The notes beneath the pieces were generated by a model, which ran no database searches, was not told where the DNA came from, and saw only the letters and a program-made list of their open reading frames with translations. Shown piece by piece: positions 1 to 11,014 of a stretch of DNA of 64,000 nucleotides. Both the position numbers and the translations under genes were made by a program. How positions within the stretch are numbered: position 1 is the first letter of the stretch; each line of letters starts with the position of its first letter. The stretch spans positions 6,756,655 through 6,820,654 of the forward strand of contig CM057162.1 in assembly GCA_029962745.1 (NCBI GenBank). The letters are read 5' to 3'. Source of the DNA: Echinometra lucunter. Its lineage: Eukaryota > Echinodermata > Echinoidea > Camarodonta > Echinometridae.

Positions 1-89
1 AATGCTGCCATAATCTTGATATCTTTTATCCTGGCAAATTAATCAAAGTTATGAAAATCAATAATTATAGAATCTCTCTCATTATTTAC

Positions 90-113
90 CGTCTCTCTCT
101 CTCTCTCTTGCTT

Positions 114-162
<49 letters not shown>

Positions 163-165
163 CTC
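90..165. repeat. (CT)n microsatellites, 90-1222
   Basis: Long CT runs at about 90-165, 368-402, 736-800 and 1168-1220, with C or G homopolymers beside them (450-460, 522-545, 1147-1162). The Leu/Ser-rich reading frames here are products of the dinucleotide. Confidence 0.95.
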
Positions 166-365
166 ATTCTGTTCCTCTTACCATAGTTTCAAAAGAACAG
201 AGAAATCACCTCGAGGGTATTTCAATGGCCTATTTTTATACCTCAAAGATATCAAGTTTAGTATTTGCATCATTCCAATGGGAACACATGATCGACGGAG
301 TTATACCGAAATTGCCGAAGTTTTTTTTTTCCCCCCGAAAAATTTCAATCGTTCTCCCTCCCCTC

Positions 366-405
<40 letters not shown>

Positions 406-757
406 CTCCCCTTCTCCTCTAAATCTCTCTGTGTGTCATGTTCCGCCCCCCCCCCCATGGCAAAGCTAGGATTTCATTTTAGGGGGCGGTAGGGCGGTAG
501 TAAGCACGCCAAGCGCGCTCCCGGGGGGGGGGGGGGCGGGGGGGGCACTTCCCCGAAGCGCGGATGCTCCGACATTATCTTTGTCATTGTTCCTTGTCTG
601 CTCCCACTCTTCTTACGTTCTCTTACCTGATTGCTTTCTCGCACACTCTTTTCTTCTTCTTCTTTTTTTTTTTTTTGGGGGGGCGACCGTCCCCATTGCA
701 CCCCCCCCCCAGCTACGCGCCTGTCCCTCTTTCGCTCTCTCTCTCTCTCTCTCTTTA

Positions 758-809
<52 letters not shown>

Positions 810-1164
810 TCTGTCCTTGCCTGTCACACTATTTCCGATTCTGATTCTGGAATATCATTTCAATTCAATTCATTTACTCATTTCCATTAAAAAGCATTCA
901 GATATATTCATTCATCATAAATACAAACAGTTCAAACGTATATACAGAAGAAAAGAAAAACAAATACACGAGCATAACAACATTAGATTAAGGTAAACTG
1001 TGAGAATCAAAGAAGTGGAAAAAGGAGCTCCTGTAGAAAGCTTGAAGAGCTTCTAAATGGCAGGTGTCAAAAGAAGACAAACTAATATACACAGATATGT
1101 TAACATAATAATGAATGACGCATGTATTTGGATTTGACACCTTTATCCCCCCCCCCCCCCCCGT

Positions 1165-1224
<60 letters not shown>

Positions 1225-2660
1225 GGTATATCGAAACTACTTTGCTTTTATGATCCAGTTTACTAGAATTTCAAAATTAGCAAGGAAAAACAACGGGCGA
1301 GAAACTGTAACAATATTCATGATAGACACAATAAATTCTGTGTTGGGATGTTATACCGAGGGAGAAAATATTTCTATGACATATGATTACCCGGAAAGAC
1401 ATGCTGTGGTCGAATTAAACTTACAACTCAGAACTTCAATGTGGTAATTTATCAAAACAGTGGGAACATTTTTTTTTCTCTCTCTCTCATTCTGAGAGTA
1501 AAATAATATGTTAACTTATATTCTAAGGGAAATAAACGTATAAAGTTGAAAAAATGTAAAGCTGCAATTAGACTAAATTGCGACTTAGTCATTTATATAT
1601 GAATCATGATACTATATTTCACTGATCAAATATGATAAAAACCTTGTAATGATTATACGTCCATTTTGTTAGTATGTATATATTTTGTATACTGTATATA
1701 AGTTAACATTCTATTAATCAAACAGAAATATGTATAATTATGTTTCAAAATTCTGTATTCACCCAATTACATATATTTTGAAAATATCATGTTTCCAATT
1801 CACCCATAACATGTATGAAAAAGAAATGAAGTTTTGAGAAATAAAAGTCATTGAATAAAAACCAACCAATAAGCAAACAACTTACTAGTGACACCAGTGG
1901 AGAAGGTTTGTTGCAGGATGAAATAAGAACCTCGTCTAAATATTTCCTGCTTTCTTCCATCTTACGATGGGCTGTCCACCTATATCGCCTGTTTGAAGAT
2001 GAAGAGCAGATATTGACTTGAAATCGTCCGAATTATATGTATACTGTACAATGTCATATGAAAAATAATGTCCCTACTATATAGGGAACGCGAAATCTAT
2101 CTGTTATACATTAAAAAAGTCTATTTTTTGAGAGATGAGAGTTGTCAATAAATTAAGGGGAACTGTTCAGGGGAACGTTGAAGATGAGCCATCATCGTTG
2201 TTATGGTAATATTTTAATAAACATCACCCAAATATTGTGATCATACCTATTGGTTCCGGCCCTGATTCATGCTCATGATATAATTTTATTGACGATGTTT
2301 TTATTACTCTTTTGGATCTATAAGGCGAAACGATAAGACAACTTGCATTTTGAGGCCGTTACTATGGCAGCATAATAATGGTATACTAAACACTAATCGG
2401 TGTATGGGTTTCAAAGAGGTTTTGTTCTTCTTGTTGCTTGTTTGGGCTTTTTTTTTTATCTTTGGCCACCGTGTTTCAAATAAAATGAAATTTCATTTGT
2501 GACCCCAGGAGTTCCCCTCTCGCTGCTTGATTATCATTATCATCATCATCATTATTACAGAACCGACGTTTTTAGACTTTTGCAGGGAATAATTCTCAAA
2601 GACATTTGTGGATGGAATAATAAATATTGAGTTGTTACCTAGGTAATATTCCCCTGACCG
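1225..2660. other. AT-rich stretch, nothing recognised
   Basis: No exon, RNA gene or mobile element that I can support. Confidence 0.5.
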
Positions 2661-2664
2661 ACAA

Positions 2665-2803
2665 TTATTTTTTACTATTCTCTAGAATCAGAAACCACCC
2701 CAAATTCAACTGTATTAGATCATACTATTTAGGGATAACGCTACCATGGCAACAAGATTCTCAATTGAACTTGAAACCAGAAAGTAAACACTAATTCAAA
2801 AGA
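2665..2803. repeat. Dispersed repeat copy
   Basis: Nearly identical to 4653-4792, sharing tttactattctctagaatc and taccatggcaacaagattct. The family was not identified. Confidence 0.85.
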
Positions 2804-3372
2804 AATTCAGAAAGCAACTGTTATTCAGACTTTGCAAATAATGTGTCCGCCTGACTGATCAAGAATATAACTCCGACACCTTTGGTTGAGTACTGCTTTC
2901 ATGGTTATTATTCAGTCATGAGCAGGATAGGCCTGTGTACATGTATTACGGAACAAGCATCAACGAAAATTGCTACATCATAACATAATGCTCAACTTTA
3001 GGCCTAAACCAAACGCTACACTAATCTAACCCTAACCCTAAATCTAAGCTCACTCACTCATAAACCTCATCCTAATCGTGCATATTTGAAGAAATAAAGC
3101 ACAGAGCATAATGTCGTGTAACCGATAGGCTATCTGGTCGATATAAACTTGATGAGAGAGGTGCAGTGGAAAATAATGTGAATTTTAAAATCCTTGTATG
3201 TCAGTTATAATGCAGGTACTATACAATACGGAACATTTCATGATCAAGTACATGCGTGTGTGTGTGTGTGGTTCATATACTCACTTCTGGGTGCATTGCA
3301 CGTGTCTCTCAGAGGAAGACAGTCCATTTCTCTTTCAATTTGATGATTCCACAAATCTTCCACAAGATATCT

Positions 3373-3520
3373 GAGCCCCATTTCATAAAAGAAAATGTAG
3401 CAACTCTTGCTGGAATGGCAACTTTCATTATAAAAAACCAATCAGGAATTAGAAGAAATCTCACTGTTGCCATTCCAGCAGGAGTTACAATCATTGCAAC
3501 TTTTTATGAAACAGGGCCCT
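3373..3520. mobile_element. Short inverted-repeat element (MITE)
   Basis: The ends gagccccatttcataaaa and tttttatgaaacagggccc are complementary. The internal segments caactcttgctggaatggca and tgttgccattccagcaggag extend the hairpin. Confidence 0.85.
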
Positions 3521-3668
3521 TATCTTACATACAACTCCTCTACCTTTCGACAATTACTTGGGAACTTGATTCTTTCACAATTCGATTGCATGACTAACAA
3601 TTGACTATATCTTTCAAATGAATATAAGTTCTTTTTATTGTACGGGGGGGGGGGGGGAGGGGGGGGGG

Positions 3669-3823
3669 TCATAAAGCTGTTTGTAAGTTACGTACGACTT
3701 TACGCACGACTGGAACATGTTCTTGGGTGCTAATCAGATTCTCATTCATTTACATGTAGCGCAAGAAGGTATCACCAGTCGCGCGTAAAGTTGTTCGTAA
3801 CTTAATTACAAACAGCTTTATGA
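3669..3823. mobile_element. MITE, family with copy at 25688
   Basis: Ends tcataaagctgtttgtaagt and acaaacagctttatga are inverted repeats. A second copy of the same element lies at 25688-25846. Both are bordered by long poly-G tracts on the left. Confidence 0.87.
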
Positions 3824-4391
3824 AACAGGATGCCAACCACTTAAAAACATTGCAGTATTTTGAGGGATGAAAAGAAGTATTTTAGGTGGGAAAACAGTTT
3901 GTTTACCTTTTCTGAAATAGACATATGTGTAGTAATGCAATGGGGGGGGGGGGAGTATTTTCCATGAAACCTGCAGTATTTTAAAATAAAACACAGTGTG
4001 AAACACTGCAAAAGAAGGAAAATTTAGCATCTCTAGTGTATGTTTATACTTCACTTTTACCCTATACATACATTTAGAGCGATCGGACAATTATAGGCAA
4101 GATTTAATCTGTTCGGGATCGCTTTGCATAGAGTTTTAGTAACCGAGACATCCCCCAATCACTGAAACTAGACTTTGTGGTAGGTTAAGGGGACTTAAAA
4201 AATAAAAAAAAGCAATTCTGCATGTCTATTTTGCCCCCCCCCCCCCCCGTCACTTCCATATTTTTTTACAATCTGTTAAAGTTTGCTACTTTGTCGATAT
4301 GATCTCACACAATGAGCAGACATTAACAATTAAATGGTCATCATTACTAGTATCTAGGAAGAAAAATGGAAGAAAATGGTACACAGTTTAT

Positions 4392-5030
4392 ATTGTCACA
4401 TTTGACATAATTAGTTGGATATGCTAAATGTTTTAAGGTATAACTGCTGCTTTATTTTATTCTACTGAAATCAATCACAATCAAAGAAAAGAAAAAAAAA
4501 CATAGAAAAACAAAAACAAACTAAAAAAAACATAAATTCATTAACTCATTCCTGCATAAAACACTAAAAAGATGCACATAACAGATTTGTACTTGTGATT
4601 TATGTCAAAGTTTATTAAAATATATTCCCCAGACCAAGTCAACTTAATCACTGTTTATTTTTTACTATTCTCTAGAATCAGAAACCACCCCAAATTCAAC
4701 TGTATTAGATCATACTGTTTAGGGATAACGGTACCATGGCAACAAGATTCTCACTTGAACTTGAAACCAGAAATTAAACACTAATTCAAAAGTAAATATT
4801 GTCACATTTGACATTATTAGTTGGATATGCTAAATGCTTTAAGGTATAACTGCTGCTTTATTTTATTCTACTGAAATCAATCACAATCAAAGAAAAGAAA
4901 AAACAAAACATAGAAAAACAAAAGCAAACTAAAAAAAAATAAATTCAATAACTCATTCCTGCATAAAACACTAAACAGATGCACATAACAGATGTGTACT
5001 TGTGATTTATGTCAAAGTTTATTAAAATAT
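4392..5030. repeat. Imperfect tandem duplication around a dispersed repeat
   Basis: 4392-4623 and 4797-5030 are over 90% alike (tattgtcacatttgacat through gtttattaaaatata). They flank the 4653-4792 copy of the element also found at 2665-2803. This could be one element with direct-repeat ends or a local duplication. Confidence 0.85.
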
Positions 5031-5242
5031 AATGCAATCCATATCACATCCATGAAATAACAAACTTTTTGGCACAATAAAATGCAAGTTCAAAGTCCAT
5101 TCCTGATAGTCACTTTGGCAAATCTGAATAGCATTACAAGAGAATAGGGAGCTTTTGCAAACATGACACGGACATCCTTTTAGGATGCAGCAGTAATAAG
5201 ATATGCGGACGCGTCATACAGTGTTTTGGAGTTTTCACTCTC

Positions 5243-5406
5243 CTGGGGAGCATTTCATCAACATTTGCTGTCTGACAAGTTGTCAGATCTGAAATCTTTC
5301 CTTGATTTTGATTGGCTGAGAAGCATCATTACTATGGCAACTGTCGGATAAAACAGACTTTGTCGGATAAAACATCCGACAAGTCCTTTCATGAAACGCT
5401 CCCCAG
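5243..5406. mobile_element. MITE
   Basis: Ends ctggggagcatttcat and atgaaacgctccccag are inverted repeats around a 130-bp core. Confidence 0.85.
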
Positions 5407-5815
5407 TTGATGCGCGGACGTATGACGTCACAATGGGAAGGATATTTCCCAGGCCATGGCCTGGCTAGGCGTGCACGCCAGTCAAGATCTTTTAATGGCT
5501 GCGCTCATGCTGCGCTGATGATAGGCTGGCTGTGCGTATTACCATAGTATTACATACGCACTTATGCTGGATAGTGGTTACCCAGCTGCATCCTACATCG
5601 AGAACGGACGTTATTTTGGCTGAGAGCCGTTCTCGATTTCAGCAGGACGGGGAGTTTGGGGGATCTGAGCATGCGCAGTGCAAAATTTTGCACACGACAC
5701 GTAAAATTAACGTTCGTGTCTGCGAAAGCTCCCTAAAGATTAAAAGCAGCTGCACATTATATTTAAGTACCGTTTCATATACTGTACAATGTAAAACTAT
5801 GAGAGATAACAATTA

Positions 5816-6002
5816 CAGACCTCCCAACTTTTCTGACTGAAAAATAGGGATGATTTTGCTCAAAATTAGGAAAGAAACAGCATTTCCCATAGGAATGTGT
5901 AGTGAATTTATCAAGAAAGCAGGAAAATCATATCGAAACAAGAGCTTGGCGTGGTCAAAATTCAGATTCTTTCCTCCAAATTCAGAATGGTTGAGAGGTC
6001 TG
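5816..6002. mobile_element. MITE
   Basis: Ends cagacctcccaac and gttgagaggtctg are near-complementary, 187 bp in all. Confidence 0.65.
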
Positions 6003-6454
6003 CAATGATACACACACACTCGTATCAACATAGCATACCGAGTGAGGTAGTTGAAACAACCACATACAAGTTAACCTGCTGAATACTCAATTCTCAAAGT
6101 GCTTTGGGGTCATGGTCCCGGTTCAAGTAGCCATAGGGTTAATACAGTGGGTCATAGGTCATACCTCGAGTCTTCATTCATGAGAATTATTCGCAGCTCA
6201 GTAAATCCTCTTTTTGCTTTTAAAAATGAAGAAGGTGTTAGCAGGCAAGTTTCTGTTGTTAAAAATATGAAAAACATATCCTTTACCTAAATTTTTTCCA
6301 TGTACATCTACTGTCATTACGATCATTTTACACTTAATAACAGATGCGCCTGAAAATTTCTTGAATAAATGAGTAAAAGGTAGACATATATGGCACGGTG
6401 AATACTTAATTACTGACATAGCTCTAAATAGAGTAAACAACAGTTCGAGGGTTT

Positions 6455-6689
6455 AGTGCAACAAAGGGCTATCTGCACTTTTGGTCAAAAAGATTTCAAA
6501 ATCAAAATGATCCAGTAGAGACCAGGATCCCATTGGTAATAATGGTTTCTACAGCAAACTTTGCTGCAGCTGGGTATCACCCAAAATAGATATGGCTATC
6601 TGCTTTAAACTGCAGTGTGTCAAAGCAACAAATCTTCATTTCAAGATTTATCAAAATTTCCAAATATGCAGACAGCCCTTTGTTGCACT
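6455..6689. mobile_element. MITE
   Basis: agtgcaacaaagggct and agccctttgttgcact are perfect terminal inverted repeats; the following gtctgcatat and atctgcact also pair. Confidence 0.88.
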
Positions 6690-7115
6690 GAACAATCAAG
6701 TTCATAAAAACTACTCGGAACATATCAAACAGGAAATAACCTTGCAAAATCATGCAGAACAATGATGAACACTTCATTAGAAAGGATACTTAGTCACTTC
6801 CTGTTGGTTCGCTTTGTTTGTTTGTTTTTTTTTTTTAATTAGTAGTTGGCAAAACTCCACAAGAGAATGCCTACATGATCTATTAATAGAAACAAGATTA
6901 GTTATAGGTATATGCCTTATGACAACATAAGTACAGCATCATTTAACAAAACTTCATTAATATGATTCTTCAACAAGTTATATTACAATATAAAGCAATG
7001 GAAAAAAAATAACATATTTACACTATTTAAAAACAGGTTACATGAGCTTATCCCATGTTAAACATTTGTTCTGGGTTAAAAATAACAGAAACAATTCTTT
7101 TGCCTATTTACATAA

Positions 7116-7313
7116 GGGCAATTCCATAAAATATGTACGTCCGACCCCCAATATGTGGAACTTTCCTGAAATGATTTGTCTCAGCTTTGTAGTTCATATG
7201 AAAAAATGTAACACTCTCAAATTCATGGCTTAAGTAGTTCACAAAGTGAAATAAAAATGGAGAAAAATGGGGGTCGGACGTACAAAAAGGTTGATCATTT
7301 TATGGAATTGCCC
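7116..7313. mobile_element. MITE
   Basis: gggcaattccataaaat and attttatggaattgccc are perfect terminal inverted repeats; inner gtacgtccgacccccaat pairs with attgggggtcggacgtac allowing one mismatch. Confidence 0.9.
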
Positions 7314-7927
7314 ATAACAGTAGCCTCTACAGTTGTTGTTGTCTTAATTTGTATTATCCTTGGTAAACCAGTTAAATTTGTCACCTTTCCTTTTTTATAC
7401 CACTTCTTACAAACTATGTTAACATTCTTTAGGGATGGGAAAAAAAAGAAAGATAAAGCAGGCATTATATTGGTTAACACGCTTTAGGGATGGAAAAAAA
7501 AGGAAAAGAAAAACTAAAGCAGGCATAATACTAGTTTCTTCTTTCTAAGTTCTCTAACAAAACAAGCAACTAAAACAGATCCATGAAACAAATCAAGTTG
7601 GCATCTTACAAGAATTTGGCAGTGCGTAATTTTCAAAGAATTTATTTTTGAAGGAGTTGTTACAAACTTCCTGAGATTAAAAAAAAAGAAAGATGTACAT
7701 GTATATTTCAAAATGTTGCAAGCACATAGCATCATCAAATGTAAAGTAAAAAACAACAATACTTGCCACTGATAAAGCGAGGCTGAAAAAGTAACAGGCT
7801 TGGATGGGAGGGAAAATCTGTGGAAGAAGAAGGCTTCACGGTACACTAAGTATTATTTCTTGAAGGTGATTGTGGTCCTGTTTCGGTAAGCATGCTCTAA
7901 GCATGTTCTCACTGTCCTCATTCTCCT

Positions 7928-8060
7928 GGGCCCCGAAACACAAAGAATCAATCACAAAGCTGTAATACATGTAGCCAATCAAGATCATTATTTCATGAGC
8001 ATCTTGTTCGAAAAGGTGACCCTGGAGCGATTGATCGCAAACCTTTGTGTTACGGGTCCC
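7928..8060. mobile_element. MITE, family with copy at 16513
   Basis: Ends ggccccgaaacacaaag and ctttgtgttacgggtcc are inverted repeats. The same family, inner gatcgcaaacctttgtg included, occurs at 16513-16644. Confidence 0.85.
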
Positions 8061-8835
8061 TGAGGACGGTAAGAACATGTTTACCAAACTGGTGAAAGGG
8101 GTAGGTCCTTTTCAGGAACACACTCATCTCAAGAAAGAATACTTGGTGTACAGTGAACCCTTCTACTTCCATACGTTCTACCACCATCAAAACCTTAGAA
8201 GGATATTTACAGAAAACCTAATTAAAAAAAAAATAAAACGTGCAAGTAGAATGGCTGAAACTTCACACTACATGCGTCAGATTTAAAATTGGCCAATGTC
8301 TTCCATTTCAGCTTCTCTGAGAATGAAAAATCCCCTCTACCTCAAATGGGTTAAAAAGATTTCATGTCGGCATAAAACATCCACTACCTGAATTGCAGAT
8401 GTCCTCTGTAGTACCGTTGTCAAGGTCAAGTCACTTGCGTCCAAAACTGTATTACATGGAACACAAAAAGAAAGTGAGAGAGAAGAAAACGAAAAATATA
8501 GAAAGATCTTGAATGAACATACAGTCATACAGTGGCGCATGCATGATTTAGGGCGGGGCAGGAGGGGGTCATGGGGGCAGGATGATTTTTTTTTTTGTTC
8601 AATTCCCTGTGCATGTCATCTGAAGAGGGAGAGGTAACAGAGGATTCCTCCCCCCCCCCCCCCCCACAATTTTTTTTTTAACAAGTTTCACCTATACTAC
8701 ATACTGGGTATACACTGGGTACATGTATGCATAACTGTAAACATAAAAGTGATCACATCTAACGGATCATAACACTGCCTCCACCTCCAATTTGGAACTG
8801 ACAAGACATAAGAGACAAGACATGAAAGCTTTTGA

Positions 8836-9035
8836 GAGGTGCTGTGGCTCAGTGGATAGAGCAGTGGTCTCGTACCCAGGAGTATCCGGGTTCGGAATCA
8901 ACCGGATGCCCTAATGCCCTTTGGTGGGGGGGTGTAAGGTATTTATCCTCATTACCAATTCCTTCGAAGGGGACTTAAAGCCGTCGATGGTTGCTTACTA
9001 ACAAGCATACACATGCTCTCTTTCAGCTAAATTAA
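8836..9035 (+). mobile_element. tRNA-derived SINE
   Basis: A-box-like gtggctcagtggatagagca and B-box-like gggttcggaatc lie about 30 bp apart, followed by an unrelated tail with tcgaaggggacttaaagccg. The clover-leaf is incomplete, so this is a SINE rather than a tRNA gene. Confidence 0.75.
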
Positions 9036-9039
9036 CCGG

Positions 9040-9310
9040 GTGATGTTCGTTATTCCGAAGGTTCGTTAATCCGAAAATGAAATACATGTAAGGTTTCTTA
9101 TTCCTAAGGTTCATTAATCTGAAATGATATAGGGTTTGTTATTCTGAAGGTTCGATAATCCGAAAATGAAATAAGGTTTGTTTGTCCGAAAATAACCAAC
9201 TAACAAACCTTATTTCATTTTTGGACTAACGAACCTTCAGATAATAAACTTTATTTCATTTTCAGACTAACAAACCTTCAGACCAACAAACCTTCGGAAA
9301 AACGAACTGT
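9040..9310. repeat. Palindromic array of ttcgttattccgaagg units
   Basis: Units such as gttcgttaatccgaaaatga followed by aataagg repeat in one orientation to about 9185, then in the opposite orientation to 9310. A larger array of the same family is at 21600-22345. Confidence 0.85.
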
Positions 9311-9694
9311 CACCAATTAACCAACCATTTAACCATTGAAGAATGTAATTTTTGTCTCAAGGATGGCATTGTTTAAACTTGTCCCCAAAATAAAATCATT
9401 CACCAAGCAATGTCAATGACACATTAAACATGATATTTCAGGTCTGAGGAACAAATCTTTTCCAGAAACACAACATGGTTTATTATAATGATAATAGTGG
9501 GTTCTTGAATAGATAAATTTGGTTTCAGAACACTGTAGCTCATGTCAGCCATAACCGGGGGTCTTCTAAAAAACAGAAACGTAAAAACTTAATGGGTTAT
9601 GCAATGAGTCAGGTGTGTTGAGATGTTAGTGCTTTATCAGGCATGCTTGAAGCCCACTGTTCAAACATAAGCATAAAGAGTAGCACCCAAACTG

Positions 9695-9976
9695 AACAGA
9701 CCTATAGATCGATCCGAGAAGTGATTTGTGGGCAGTGCCATTACTGCGGTGTCCACAAGTTAGTGCGTATCACATTGCATATGTATTTCTGTGGTTGGGA
9801 ATGGATTTCTCTACTGTGCACGCTACCAAAGATCATAAAGCGCACGCTTTATAATCTTTGCGCGCTACATACAGCTGTGGGACACCACAGACATGCACTG
9901 AACTAGCTCTACGAAGACACCGCAGTTTTGGCGGATCATCTGCTGCCCTCAACAACAAGCCGGATCGGTCTACAGC
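9695..9976. mobile_element. Inverted-repeat element
   Basis: gatcgatccgag...ctgcggtgtcc at the left pairs imperfectly with ggacaccacag, gacaccgcag and ggatcggtct at the right. The centre is a palindrome (gataaagcgcacgc-like, about 9830-9860). Confidence 0.65.
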
Positions 9977-9989
9977 ATTTCATGGAATT

Positions 9990-10505
9990 TCTTTCTTCCA
10001 GGTAGTCATTTACCACACTTGGGTGGAGAGTGGTAGTAGATAAATGTCTTGCTGAAAGAGTATTAGTGCCTGTGGCGGGACTCAAACCATGAACCTTGTG
10101 ACCCACAGTCCTAGCAACGCATCCACTAGACCAGTGCTTCTCAACCGGTGGGCCGCGAGGTCAGTCCAAAATATTTTGGAAAAAAATTCTTGAATTCAGC
10201 TTTACTGTTAACATCAAATTGAATTAAACATATTAAAAAAAAACATCAACAGTTGTAGAGTATTGTCAGTGCAATGTGTTAAAAATTTTCATAGATTTCT
10301 GTATGTTTGGGGTGGGGGTATTACATCAATCTTTCATTTATTGCAACCATACATGTAGGTTGGATTTTTGTAATGTATTGTAGATAATGCAGCGGTCCAG
10401 ATAATTACCATACAATTCGTTCTCTATTTTCATTAGTCATGTTTTATTGACTTTTTAGGTTTAGAAGCACTGCACTAGATCACAGCAACCCTACACTGTT
10501 AGAAA
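9990..10505 (-). mobile_element. tRNA-derived SINE split by a hAT element
   Basis: Read on the minus strand, tRNA-like promoter motifs (tctagtggatgcgttgctag and catggtttgagtccc) are followed by a tail (agacatttatctactaccac) shared with the SINE at 16820-17097. The head is interrupted at 10132-10472 and resumes as cactagatcacagcaaccc. Confidence 0.72.
10132..10472. mobile_element. Non-autonomous hAT element
   Basis: Terminal inverted repeats CAGTGCTTCTCAACC and GGTTTAGAAGCACTG (14 of 15 match). The flanks are an 8-bp target duplication, cactagac at 10124-10131 and cactagat at 10473-10480. CAGNG ends plus an 8-bp duplication are hAT hallmarks. It has no transposase. Confidence 0.9.
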
Positions 10506-10873
10506 GATGATGCATTACCATAATATCCTCATCACTGAGATCTGAATAGTCCTTAAAGCATATCATAGTCATAATATATGGGGCTATGAGATGTTAGCTG
10601 ACTCCCCTTGCTTCTACATCAAGAGCATATCTCTTGGTATTGAGTTATACATCAGTGCAAAGGTCAACAAACTTTCTCAACATTTGCGCGAGTGAAAAAT
10701 ATCATCAGCAATACCCGGTGCTGTGTGTGTTCCATACTGACTGTGTATAAAGCTTCACCAGCGCAGTATACGACCAAGGATGTCCACTTCATCCCAAATG
10801 TGGACCACGCTAAATCCTGAAGACTCAGCACTATAATATGCCTTTAAGTGTAGTCATATTTAGCAATAAACCC

Positions 10874-11014
10874 TTACCTTTCTAGAAAGTCCTTTACGCT
10901 GCGGTACCCATGATGCTTTGCAAGATGGATCAGGATACCGGTTGCATGGCGACCCTGTTTCTTACGGCAGAAGCTGCAGTTGCAGTTACCCCTGCATGGA
11001 GGACAGGTCCAGTT
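10874..11014 (-). CDS. CDCA7: CDCA7 coding exon 8 (second half of zinc finger)
   Basis: Acceptor ttttgcacag|AACTGG. It encodes [20 protein letters not shown], then [20 protein letters not shown] and KDFLER, the end of the family domain. The frame stops with TAA at 10876-10874, but that stop sits inside AAAG|GTAAGG, a near-consensus donor. A further short C-terminal exon downstream is therefore possible; vertebrate proteins extend about ten residues more. Confidence 0.88.
   Translation of the reverse strand, partial: NWTCPPCRGNCNCSFCRKKQGRHATGILIHLAKHHGYRSVKDFLER

Noticed and set aside
51..890. Leu/Ser-rich open frames
   Set aside because: They translate a CT microsatellite and adjoining homopolymers.
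3021..3050. Telomere-like ctaaccctaaccctaa (also near 32571-32645)
   Set aside because: Only a few imperfect units in the middle of ordinary sequence; not a telomere.
8836..8905. tRNA gene (also at 17034-17097 and 39120-39200)
   Set aside because: A and B boxes are present but acceptor and anticodon stems do not form properly, and conserved non-tRNA tails follow; SINEs.
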